Assembly: GCA_003485715.1 (NCBI GenBank)
Contig: DNIF01000051.1
Span: 3,990-12,103 of the forward strand
Length of the DNA: 8,114 nt
Direction: 5' to 3'
Source of the DNA: Gammaproteobacteria bacterium
Lineage (GTDB): Bacteria > Pseudomonadota > Gammaproteobacteria > UBA7966
The notes beneath the pieces were generated by a model, which saw only the letters and a program-made list of their open reading frames with translations, searched no databases and was not told the origin of the DNA. A program made the translations under genes and the position numbers. Within the stretch, counting starts at the first letter, position 1. Each line of letters starts with the position of its first letter. This document shows, piece by piece, positions 1 through 6,084 of the stretch.

Positions 1-1216
1 AGACGCAATCGATGAGCTTGCCAGGCAGGGCCGGGCCACCGGCGATGCGCTTGCGCGCCACGGCCTTGGCGGCCTTCAGCCGCGACTGGGCATTGGCAAT
101 GGCCAGAGCCGCAATGGCCTCTCCGGCCTCGACATGCTGATGCAGCCAGAGGCTGAAGGCGTCACGCACCGCTACGGCGACAAAGGCGCTCGCCTCACGC
201 GAGGTGAGGCGTTCTTTCGTCTGCCCGGAGAACTGTGGCTCCGCGAGCTTCACCGACACCACGTAACAACAGCGTTCCCAGACATCCTCGGGGGCGAGCT
301 TCACTCCGCGCGGCAGGAGCGTGCGATGTTCGCAGAACTCGCGCAGGGCATCGGCCAGCCCCTGGCGCAGCCCACTGACGTGCGTCCCCCCCTGGGCCGT
401 GGGGATGAGATTGGCGTAGCTCTCGGCGAAGGTCTCGCCGTCGTCCACACGCCAGGCAATAGCCCAGTCCACCGCCTGGCGCTCCTGCGTCTGTGTCCCT
501 ACCCAGCCGGTCGGCGGCAATAGTTCGGCCGCGTTGAGCTCCTCGCAGAGGTAATTGCCGAGGCCGTCACGGTAGCACCAGGTCTCGTCCGTGCCCTCGG
601 CCTCATCGAGGAGACGCACCGCGAGACCGGGGCAGAGCACGGCCTTGGCACGCAGCAGATGACGCAGGCGCCCCACAGCAACGCGTGCGTGCTCGAAGTA
701 GCGAGGGTCCGGTTGAAAGCGGATGTGGGTACCGGTCTGCCCCTTCGCGGCCGGGCCGAGATCGGCCAGTGGCGCCAGGGGATGACCATTCGCGAACTGC
801 ATGCCGTAGCGACGGCCGCCACGCAGTACCTCCACTGCAAGCGTGAGCGAGAGCGCATTGACCACCGACACACCCACACCGTGCAGGCCACCCGAGTACT
901 GGTAATTCGAGCGCGAGAACTTGCCGCCGGCGTGCAGCCGCGTGAGGATCACTTCGACGCCCGAGATACCCTCGCTGGGGTGGAGATCCACCGGCATGCC
1001 GCGACCGTCATCGAGTACGGCTATGGTGCCGTCGGCGTGTACCGTCACCTCGATGCGCCGCGCGTGGCCCGCCAAGGCCTCATCCACGCTGTTGTCGATC
1101 ACCTCCTGGGCCAGATGGTTCGGGCGCGTGGTGTCGGTGTACATGCCCGGGCGCTTGCGCACCGGATCGAGGCCGGTGAGCACTTCGATGTCGATGGCGT
1201 CGTAGCGTCGGCTCAA
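1..1216 (-). CDS. parE: DNA topoisomerase IV subunit B (ParE), 3'-truncated by window edge
   Basis: This is the ATPase subunit of topoisomerase IV, which with ParC decatenates daughter chromosomes and relaxes supercoils. Reading the minus strand from TTG at 1216 gives 405 uninterrupted codons. Visible motifs are a GHKL ATPase with E38 and N42 in EVIDNSVDEA, DDGRGMP at about 69-75, the GLHGVGVSVVNALS ATP-lid region, a transducer domain with NLIPTAQGGTH, and the QTK loop at Q332 and K334. The frame leaves the window at PALPGKLIDC, just where the Toprim domain should begin, so about 220 C-terminal residues are missing (E. coli ParE is about 630 aa). ParE is favoured over GyrB because the N-terminus (YDAIDIEVLTGLDPVRKRPG) and the TRPNHLAQEVIDNS stretch follow ParE. 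TTG is chosen because a GAGGGAG ribosome site lies 8 nt upstream. An in-frame ATG at 1291-1289 would add 25 residues that look unlike the family. It is divergent from xseB. Confidence 0.96.
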   Translation of the reverse strand, partial: MSRRYDAIDIEVLTGLDPVRKRPGMYTDTTRPNHLAQEVIDNSVDEALAGHARRIEVTVHADGTIAVLDDGRGMPVDLHPSEGISGVEVILTRLHAGGKFSRSNYQYSGGLHGVGVSVVNALSLTLAVEVLRGGRRYGMQFANGHPLAPLADLGPAAKGQTGTHIRFQPDPRYFEHARVAVGRLRHLLRAKAVLCPGLAVRLLDEAEGTDETWCYRDGLGNYLCEELNAAELLPPTGWVGTQTQERQAVDWAIAWRVDDGETFAESYANLIPTAQGGTHVSGLRQGLADALREFCEHRTLLPRGVKLAPEDVWERCCYVVSVKLAEPQFSGQTKERLTSREASAFVAVAVRDAFSLWLHQHVEAGEAIAALAIANAQSRLKAAKAVARKRIAGGPALPGKLIDCV

Positions 1217-1224
1217 ATCCTGGG

Positions 1225-1231
1225 CTCCCTC
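1225..1231 (-). promoter_or_regulatory. Ribosome binding site supporting the TTG start of parE
   Basis: The minus strand reads GAGGGAG here, 8 nt before TTG at 1216-1214. It decides for the rare TTG start over the upstream in-frame ATG at 1291-1289, and the resulting N-terminus has the normal ParE length. Confidence 0.7.
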
Positions 1232-1345
1232 AATCTGGCTTCCTGCACAAGAGGAACCGGTGGGCTCGTGGCGCGCTGCGGCCAATGGCATGGCGCGACA
1301 CAATACCGACGTGACACAGGGATACGCTCCCGCGGCGAACGCGTG

Positions 1346-1375
1346 TTGCCCAGCTTCATGACGCTGCGCTATCGT
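1346..1375 (+). promoter_or_regulatory. Possible sigma70-type promoter of xseB-ispA
   Basis: TTGCCC (1346-1351, 4 of 6 consensus bases) and TATCGT (1370-1375, 4 of 6) are separated by 18 bp. A transcript would begin about 7 nt further on, almost exactly at the xseB ATG at 1382, which would make xseB leaderless or nearly so. No good Shine-Dalgarno sequence precedes that ATG, which fits. The matches are modest and could be chance. Confidence 0.22.
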
Positions 1376-1381
1376 CGCAGC

Positions 1382-1633
1382 ATGTCCGAGTCCACCACAC
1401 CGTTTCAACTGGAATCAGCGCTCGAGACCCTCGAGGCGCTGGTGTCCCGCATGGAGGCCGGCAACCTGTCGCTTGAGGATGCGCTCCAGCACTACGAGCG
1501 CGGCATGCAGCTCACCCGCGCCTGCCAAAAGGCCCTGGACGCGGCCGAGCAGAAGGTCCGGATCTGGTCTGCGGAGGGTGACCGTCTCGAGGCGGGCTTC
1601 GCGCCTCCTGGCCCCCGCGACCTCGGTGCCTGA
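1382..1633 (+). CDS. xseB: Exodeoxyribonuclease VII small subunit (XseB)
   Basis: Small subunit of exonuclease VII, the XseA/XseB complex that degrades single-stranded DNA from both ends in repair. The 83-aa product matches the family length (80 aa in E. coli). It carries the hallmark helical region: FQLESALETLEALVSRME, then G-LSLEDAL, then YERGMQLTRACQ, then LDAAEQKVRI. The C-terminus is a short Pro/Gly-rich tail. Start: ATG at 1382 gives the usual N-terminus; an in-frame ATG at 1358 would add 8 residues (MTLRYRRS). Neither has a clear ribosome site. The frame is open far upstream, antisense to parE, but that extension is a shadow of parE. xseB followed by ispA, 121 bp apart here, is a standard proteobacterial pair; the large subunit XseA is not in the window. 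Confidence 0.93.
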   Translation: MSESTTPFQLESALETLEALVSRMEAGNLSLEDALQHYERGMQLTRACQKALDAAEQKVRIWSAEGDRLEAGFAPPGPRDLGA

Positions 1634-1754
1634 ACTCCACACTTGAGCCAAGCAGGCACAAGAGCGTCTGCTGGCCGCTCCTGACTCCCGGCCACGGCCA
1701 GCCTCTGGCACTCGCCGCGACACCGCCCCCACTGCCCAGTCGAGCCCTTTGCCC

Positions 1755-2645
1755 ATGGCACTCCCGGAATCCTTTTCGAGTCACGCGCAGCGCATCGAAA
1801 CCGTCCTCTCCGAGTGTTTGCCACCGGCGATCACCCCGCCCACGCGTCTGCACGAGGCCATGCGCTACGTGGTTCTGGGCGGAGGCAAACGTGTGCGCCC
1901 CTTCCTGGTGTATGCGACCGGCAGTGCCTTTGGTGGTTCGCTGCGTGATCTGGACGCCGCGGCGGCGGCAGTCGAACTCATCCATGCCTACTCACTGGTC
2001 CACGACGACCTCCCGGCCATGGACGACGACGACCTGCGCCGTGGCCAGCCCACCTGCCACCGGGCCTATGACGAGGCGACGGCCATCCTGGTCGGCGATG
2101 GGTTGCAGGCCCTGGCCTTCGAATTGCTGGCCTTCGGCACCCCGGCCACGCTGCCCCCGGAACAACGGCTGCGCATGCTGCAGGTCCTGGCCCACGCCGC
2201 CGGCTCGCTTGGCATGGTGGGCGGGCAGGCCATCGATCTGTATGCCACCGGATCTGCCCTCACACTGCCGCAACTCGAAGACATGCATCGACGCAAGACC
2301 GGGGCGCTCATTACCGCCGCCGTACAACTCGGGGCACTGGCCAGTCCCCGCATCCGTGATTTTGAACTCGATGCCCTCGATCGTTACGCCCGGGCCATCG
2401 GGCTTGCCTTTCAGGTGCGCGACGATCTGCTCGACATCGAGGCCAGCACGTCGGATCTGGGCAAGCCGCAGGGGTCGGATGAGCGCCAGGGCAAGGCCAC
2501 CTATCCCCGTCTGCTCGGTCTGGAAGGGGCGCGAGCCACCCTCGCCACGCTGCATGCCACCGCCCTCACTGCACTGCAGGAACTCACCACCCCCACGACC
2601 GAGCTGCGCACTCTGGCGGACTACATCGTCGCGCGTAAGCAGTAA
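1755..2645 (+). CDS. ispA: Farnesyl diphosphate synthase (geranyltranstransferase, IspA)
   Basis: Cytosolic trans-isoprenyl diphosphate synthase that condenses IPP with DMAPP and then GPP to make FPP, the precursor of undecaprenyl phosphate, quinone side chains and heme O. The 296-aa product is close to the E. coli length (299). Motifs: GGGKRVRP (42-49) for diphosphate binding, the first Asp-rich motif DDLPAMD (D84, D85, D90) followed by DDDLRRG, a KTGALI segment, FQVRDDLLD with the second Asp-rich motif (D223, D224, D227), and GKATYP. The C-terminus LADYIVARKQ resembles that of E. coli IspA. The start is ATG at 1755; a TTG two codons earlier (1749) is possible but adds nothing, and no strong ribosome site is visible. 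It lies downstream of xseB, but dxs, often the next gene, does not follow. Confidence 0.95.
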   Translation: MALPESFSSHAQRIETVLSECLPPAITPPTRLHEAMRYVVLGGGKRVRPFLVYATGSAFGGSLRDLDAAAAAVELIHAYSLVHDDLPAMDDDDLRRGQPTCHRAYDEATAILVGDGLQALAFELLAFGTPATLPPEQRLRMLQVLAHAAGSLGMVGGQAIDLYATGSALTLPQLEDMHRRKTGALITAAVQLGALASPRIRDFELDALDRYARAIGLAFQVRDDLLDIEASTSDLGKPQGSDERQGKATYPRLLGLEGARATLATLHATALTALQELTTPTTELRTLADYIVARKQ

Positions 2646-2660
2646 GTCTGGTTGGCACCC

Positions 2661-2718
2661 CCCGGACGATCAGCAGGCTGGGGCAAGAGCGCCAGCGGAC
2701 GCGACCCCAGCTTCCGGG
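2661..2718 (+). repeat. Nested inverted repeat downstream of ispA, possible structured RNA
   Basis: Two stems nest inside each other. The outer stem is CCCGGA (2661-2666) with TCCGGG (2713-2718); the inner is GCTGGGG (2677-2683) with CCCCAGC (2705-2711). The inner 21-nt loop can form a further 3-bp GCG/CGC helix. No T-tract follows, so it is not a standard intrinsic terminator. It could stabilise the ispA 3' end or belong to a long folE2 leader. I do not recognise it as a known riboswitch class. Confidence 0.4.
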
Positions 2719-2751
2719 CGCACCCCTCCGCCGGTAGTCTCCGGAACCATC

Positions 2752-2770
2752 TCCGAGTAAAGTACTCGGA
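2752..2770. promoter_or_regulatory. Perfect 19-bp palindrome (8-bp arms, AAG centre) upstream of folE2
   Basis: The arms TCCGAGTA (2752-2759) and TACTCGGA (2763-2770) are exact reverse complements around AAG. The element lies 106 bp after the ispA stop and 168 bp before the folE2 ATG. As RNA it is a compact hairpin followed by CTTTCG, a weak terminator-like tail. As DNA it looks like an operator for a dimeric regulator: GAGT and ACTC half-sites around an A-rich centre recall the layout of Rrf2/IscR-type sites without matching the IscR consensus I know. Which role it has is unresolved. Confidence 0.4.
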
Positions 2771-2926
2771 CTTTCGCCCTGAGCGGCCGGGCGACCACTC
2801 CGGTGGCCCGATACCGCTCGCGGCGTGTTGCAGGCGAGGCGGAGGACCGCTGCCCGTCATGTATCAGCCCACTGGAACGGTGTGGCCCCGCGCCACGCGC
2901 ACGACTCGCGCACCCGTCCACCCGCC

Positions 2927-2932
2927 GAGGGA
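2927..2932 (+). promoter_or_regulatory. Ribosome binding site of folE2
   Basis: GAGGGA lies 6 nt before ATG at 2939. It fixes the folE2 start there and rules against an in-frame extension beginning near 2825, which has no such site and would add 38 low-complexity residues. Confidence 0.7.
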
Positions 2933-2938
2933 AACCCC

Positions 2939-3775
2939 ATGACACAGGCCAATGTCGTCACCGCACAGGATATACCGGATGTCCAGGGCAGCCCGGACAC
3001 CCGCCGGCTTGATATCGATCGCGTCGGCATCAAGGCGATTCGCCACCCCTGCGTGGTGCGTGATCGCACTGGCGGAATCCAGCATACGGTCGCCTCCTTC
3101 AACATGTACGTGGGTCTGCCGCACAACTTCAAGGGCACGCACATGTCGCGCTTCGTGGAAGTGCTGAACGCCCACGAGCAGGCCATCACGGTGGAATCCT
3201 TCCAGCGCATTCTCTGGGAAATGACCAATCGCCTCGATGCGGAAAGCGGCCACGTCGAGATGACCTTCCCCTTCTTCATCAACAAAACGGCACCCGTTTC
3301 CGGCGTGAAGAGCCTGCTCGATTACGAGGTGAGCTTCATCGGTGAACTCGTGAAGGGCAAACCACAGACCATCGTGAAGGTGGTCGTGCCGATCACCACG
3401 CTCTGCCCCTGCTCGAAGAACATCTCGAACTACGGCGCACACAATCAGCGCTCGCACGTCACGGTGGCGGCACGCATCGGCGCCTTTGTGTGGGTGGAGG
3501 AGATCATCGACTGGGTAGAGGCCGTAGCCTCCTGCGAACTCTTCGGCCTGCTCAAGCGTCCGGACGAGAAATACGTGACCGAACGCGCCTACGACAACCC
3601 CAAGTTCGTCGAGGACATCGTCCGCGACGTCGCCGCCAAGCTCAACGACGACGAGCGGATTCGCGCCTACACGGTCGAATCGGAAAACTTCGAGTCCATC
3701 CACAATCACTCGGCCTACGCGCTGATTGCGCGCGATAAAGACCGAGAGGCAGAGCAGGCGGACGCGACCGGCTGA
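2939..3775 (+). CDS. folE2: GTP cyclohydrolase I type B (FolE2 / GCYH-IB)
   Basis: Converts GTP to 7,8-dihydroneopterin triphosphate, the first step towards tetrahydrofolate and the queuosine precursor. FolE2 is the metal-flexible alternative to zinc-dependent FolE. The 278-aa product is of family size with a slightly long N-terminus. The signature LCPCSKNISNYGAHNQRSHV is present, with C156 and H168, followed by CELFGLLKRPDEKYVTERAY with E210 and SIHNHSAYA with H255. These four sit at a constant +9 offset from the metal/active-site residues I recall for the Neisseria gonorrhoeae enzyme (C147, H159, E201, H246), so the active site appears intact. In some bacteria folE2 is under Zur control; I saw no clear Zur box. 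The gene follows ispA after 293 bp and is followed by a terminator at 3994-4028. Confidence 0.95.
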   Translation: MTQANVVTAQDIPDVQGSPDTRRLDIDRVGIKAIRHPCVVRDRTGGIQHTVASFNMYVGLPHNFKGTHMSRFVEVLNAHEQAITVESFQRILWEMTNRLDAESGHVEMTFPFFINKTAPVSGVKSLLDYEVSFIGELVKGKPQTIVKVVVPITTLCPCSKNISNYGAHNQRSHVTVAARIGAFVWVEEIIDWVEAVASCELFGLLKRPDEKYVTERAYDNPKFVEDIVRDVAAKLNDDERIRAYTVESENFESIHNHSAYALIARDKDREAEQADATG

Positions 3776-3805
3776 TCGACGGCGGGATGGCGCTGGCGCC
3801 TGTTG

Positions 3806-3965
3806 CCTGACGCGCGGTGCCAATATCCCGTCAGGGCAGGTGCGCCGCGGTGAGTGGCGACAACGCTCGCACTCCATGGTGGCCGCACCTGGAAACGGCC
3901 GGCAGCTCAGGAGCCGCCTGGTACGGGATTCGCATCTAAATCAACTGACGCCGGTGCGGGCGTCA
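3806..3965 (+). other. Hairpin-containing 3' region of folE2
   Basis: The 267 bp between folE2 and mazG hold no believable gene. Two inverted repeats stand out: CCTGACG (3806-3812) with CGTCAGG (3829-3835), and TGACGCC (3946-3952) with GGCGTCA (3959-3965) around a 6-nt loop. Neither has a T-tract. Together with the terminator just downstream they could be a structured 3' UTR or a small RNA, but no convincing promoter is visible. Confidence 0.3.
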
Positions 3966-3993
3966 TCAGTGACACTCCTCCATGGCAAGGCTT

Positions 3994-4028
3994 GGGCCGG
4001 TGGCATCCCCACCGGCCCTTCTCTTTAT
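3994..4028 (+). terminator. Rho-independent terminator after folE2
   Basis: A perfect 10-bp stem, GGGCCGGTGG (3994-4003) with CCACCGGCCC (4009-4018), encloses a 5-nt loop CATCC and is followed directly by the T-rich tail TTCTCTTTAT. The T-tract is only on the plus strand, so it ends the rightward transcript. mazG stops 15 bp away on the other strand and gets the stem without a T-tract. Confidence 0.85.
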
Positions 4029-4042
4029 GTGGCAGCCGGGGG

Positions 4043-4930
4043 CTACAGACCCGCTCGTTTCGCCTGCTGCCAGAGGGCCTCCTGCGCCTCGAGTTCGAGC
4101 GCCGCAAGCCCTGCCGGCCCGGCGGCCGATTCCATGAAGCGAAAGCGCCGCTCGAATTTGCCGCAAGCACCCCGCAGCAGAGTCTCGGGATCGGCGTCGA
4201 GGAAGCGCGCCAGGTGCGTCACCACGAACATGAGATCGGAGAGTTCCTCCCGGGCAGCGGCAGCGTCACCCGCAGCGAGGGCCGCAAGCAGCTCGGCGCG
4301 CTCCTCCTCGACCTTGTCGAGCACGGCGTGGATATGCGGCCAATCGAAGCCGATGCGGGCCGCACGGCTTTGCAATCTGGCCGCGCGCTGCAAGGCGGGT
4401 AAGCGGATCGACAACCCATCGAGCAAAGAGGGGGCAGACTCCGAGGCTGCCGCGTGCAGGGCACGTTCGGCCTGCTTGATCTCGTCCCAGCGTCGGGCGA
4501 CCTCGGACGGTCCAATGGCCGCTTCTCCGGCCCCGGAGGCTGACTCGCCCCCGAACACGTGCGGATGCCGACGGATGAGCTTCGCCACGATGCCGCGGGC
4601 GACATGCTCGAGGTCGAAGGCCCCCTGCTCTTCAGCCATGCGGGCGTGAAACACCACCTGGAGCAATAGATCGCCGAGTTCCTCGCAGAGGCCGGGAAGG
4701 TCGTTGCGATCGATGGCATCGACCACCTCGTAGGCCTCCTCGAGCGTGTAGGGGGCGATGGTGGCGAAGGTCTGCTCGAGATCCCAGGGACAACCGCGGA
4801 TGGGGTCACGCAGACGCGCCATGAGTTCACGCAGATCGTCGAGAGCAGAGCGTCCTGATGGCGGATCACCCGAGGCGGAAGCTTTCGGCCCCGTGGGAGT
4901 TTCGCTAGCATCATGAGCCATGGATTTCAT
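4043..4930 (-). CDS. mazG: Nucleoside triphosphate pyrophosphohydrolase MazG
   Basis: Hydrolyses NTPs and dNTPs to the monophosphate and pyrophosphate. The family is linked to removal of aberrant nucleotides and to lowering (p)ppGpp. The 295-aa product has two tandem MazG domains. N-terminal: GCPWDLEQTFATIAPYTLEEAYE, with E64, E65 and E68, then EELGD (E83, E84, D87) and RRHPHVFGG. C-terminal: VEEERAE (E209, E210, E213) then EELSD (E228, E229, D232), ending in KFERRF and LWQQAKRAGL. About 25 Ala/Ser/Pro-rich residues precede the conserved start, so it is somewhat longer than the E. coli protein (263 aa). No later start codon can remove this extension. ATG at 4930 and ATG at 4921 both fit; GAGG at 4937-4934 is 3 nt from the first and 12 nt from the second. 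Its 5' end overlaps that of the divergent HNH gene. Confidence 0.94.
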   Translation of the reverse strand: MKSMAHDASETPTGPKASASGDPPSGRSALDDLRELMARLRDPIRGCPWDLEQTFATIAPYTLEEAYEVVDAIDRNDLPGLCEELGDLLLQVVFHARMAEEQGAFDLEHVARGIVAKLIRRHPHVFGGESASGAGEAAIGPSEVARRWDEIKQAERALHAAASESAPSLLDGLSIRLPALQRAARLQSRAARIGFDWPHIHAVLDKVEEERAELLAALAAGDAAAAREELSDLMFVVTHLARFLDADPETLLRGACGKFERRFRFMESAAGPAGLAALELEAQEALWQQAKRAGL

Positions 4931-5492
4931 GATCCTCAGGCTGGATATTTCCGGAGCGCCAATCCGCTGGATCCCGTGCGAGGAAGCGGCGTGCCTCTAC
5001 ACCCGGAACATGGTGGCCTGGACCACCGGCGACAGCGTGTACACGCTACGCGGCGGATGGAATCGCGCAACCCGCGCACAATCGCGACTCGAGGTGCACT
5101 CGATCATCGCGGTCAAGCGCTCGCTTGCCGGGCAGCATATCAAGCGCAATATTCCGCCGCTCAACAACCGTGAGCTCTTCCTGCGCGACGGGCACCTCTG
5201 CATGTACTGCGGTCAGGGCTTCAGCGAGGGTAGGCTCACGCGCGACCATGTACGCCCTCTGTCGCGTGGCGGGCGCGACCGCTGGACGAATGTGGTCTCT
5301 GCCTGCCGGGACTGCAACACGCGCAAGGGCAACCGCACGCCCGAAGAGGCTGGCATGGGCCTGCTCGCCGTGCCCTACGCACCCAACTGGGCCGAGTTCC
5401 TGGCCCTGTCGAACCGGCGTATCCTCGTCGACCAGATGGAATTCCTGCGCAGCCAGTTCAAGAGCGGCAATCGCCTGTTCGCGCTGCAGTAA
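4920..5492 (+). CDS. HNH endonuclease family protein
   Basis: A 190-aa protein with a zinc-finger type HNH nuclease domain in its second half. The metal site has C94 and C97 (CMYC) and C129 and C132 (CRDC). The catalytic beta-beta-alpha elements are D109-H110 in TRDHVRPLSRGG and N133 in CNTRKGN. About 90 residues (LRLDISGAPIRWI...VAWTTGDS) precede it, and the C-terminal part YAPNWAEFLALSNRRILVDQMEFL is typical of a conserved proteobacterial HNH family whose biological role I do not know. No partner methyltransferase or restriction specificity gene is adjacent, so a restriction role is not supported. ATG at 4920 or ATG at 4929 may be the start. Neither has a clear ribosome site, and both lie within or at the mazG 5' end, so any promoter must lie inside mazG. 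Confidence 0.87.
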   Translation: MDFMILRLDISGAPIRWIPCEEAACLYTRNMVAWTTGDSVYTLRGGWNRATRAQSRLEVHSIIAVKRSLAGQHIKRNIPPLNNRELFLRDGHLCMYCGQGFSEGRLTRDHVRPLSRGGRDRWTNVVSACRDCNTRKGNRTPEEAGMGLLAVPYAPNWAEFLALSNRRILVDQMEFLRSQFKSGNRLFALQ

Positions 5493-5521
5493 GCCACGCA
5501 GCCCTCCCCCCCTGCAACTAG

Positions 5522-5542
5522 CCGCCCGATAACCGCGGGCGG
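5522..5542. repeat. GC-rich inverted repeat between the HNH and GreB-like genes
   Basis: CCGCCCG (5522-5528) pairs with CGGGCGG (5536-5542) across a 7-nt loop, 30 bp after the HNH stop. No T-tract follows on either strand, so it may be only an attenuating or mRNA-stabilising hairpin. It separates the HNH gene from the following pair. Confidence 0.4.
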
Positions 5543-5574
5543 TCGGCAAACAGCGCGCCCCTGCGCGAGGAGCC

Positions 5575-6084
5575 ATGCCCACCATGAGTCGAGCCTTCGT
5601 CAAGGAAGATGCGCAGAGCACCGAGGCGGTCATTCCGCCTCCGACGCGTGAGCACCCGAACTACGTCACGCCCGCCGGCATGGCCGCCTGGCAGGGTCGC
5701 GCTGATGAGCTCGCCGTTGAGCTGGCGGCTGCAGCCAGTGCCGCCGAGTCCGATCTCGCCCGCGCCGCCGAGCAGGAAGCACTGCTGCGAGAATTCCGCT
5801 CGCTGGAGGCGCTGATCGAGACCGCCATCGTGGTTCCCCCTCCGAGCGCGCCCACCGACGAGGTGCACTTCGGTGCCTGGGTCATGTTCTCCGACGACGA
5901 AAACGCCAGTCGACGCGTACACATCGTCGGTGCGGATGAGGCCGAAATCGAGCACGGTGAAGTCAGTTGGATATCGCCGCTCGGACGTGCCCTGCTCGGC
6001 AAGCGACCGGGCGACGTCTCGCTGTGGGAACGCCCGGACGGGAATACCGAGATCGAGATCCTCGCGGTGAGCTACACGCCGTGA
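5575..6084 (+). CDS. GreA/GreB-family transcription elongation factor-like protein
   Basis: The 169-aa product has the GreA/GreB layout. An N-terminal SRAFVKED tail and NYVTPAGMAAW lead into an alanine/glutamate-rich coiled coil at about residues 38-83. A C-terminal FKBP-like domain follows (GAWVMFSDDENASRRVHIVGADEAE, WISPLGRALLGKRPGD, EILAVSYTP). True Gre factors insert the coil into the RNA polymerase secondary channel and use acidic tip residues (DLKENAEY in GreA) to trigger transcript cleavage. Here that tip motif is absent and the coil is about 14 residues shorter, so it may bind polymerase without cleavage activity, as proposed for Gre-like relatives. Pseudomonas has similar proteins starting MSRAFV, which suggests the real start may be ATG at 5584. 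GAGGAG at 5567-5572 is 2 nt from ATG 5575 and 11 nt from ATG 5584. The stop overlaps the next gene's start. Confidence 0.85.
   Translation: MPTMSRAFVKEDAQSTEAVIPPPTREHPNYVTPAGMAAWQGRADELAVELAAAASAAESDLARAAEQEALLREFRSLEALIETAIVVPPPSAPTDEVHFGAWVMFSDDENASRRVHIVGADEAEIEHGEVSWISPLGRALLGKRPGDVSLWERPDGNTEIEILAVSYTP

Noticed and set aside
134..523. Plus-strand 129-codon frame
   Set aside because: Wholly antisense to parE, whose minus-strand translation matches ParE end to end; a shadow frame.
499..891. Minus-strand 130-codon frame inside the parE region
   Set aside because: It is in a different minus frame from ParE and is Arg/Ser/Cys-rich, typical shadow composition.
659..1633. Long 324-codon plus-strand frame ending at the xseB stop
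   Set aside because: Only the last 83 codons are XseB. The rest is antisense to parE, in the frame that stays open because of parE codon bias; it has no ribosome site and no family resemblance.
2825..2938. N-terminal extension of FolE2 by 38 residues
   Set aside because: It lacks a ribosome site and looks like translated spacer; ATG 2939 has GAGGGA at a good distance and gives a family-like length.
2864..3877. Minus-strand 337-codon frame over folE2
   Set aside because: It is the antisense of folE2, whose plus-strand product has all catalytic residues; the long opening comes from GC-rich codon bias.
4920..5492. HNH gene as part of a restriction-modification or defence island
   Set aside because: Neighbours are housekeeping genes (mazG, GreB-like, aminotransferase), with no methyltransferase, helicase or mobile element nearby.
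5967..6080. Upstream ATG start of the aminotransferase
   Set aside because: It would overlap the GreB-like gene by 118 bp; the GTGA junction at 6081 with an upstream GGTGAG is the more natural start.
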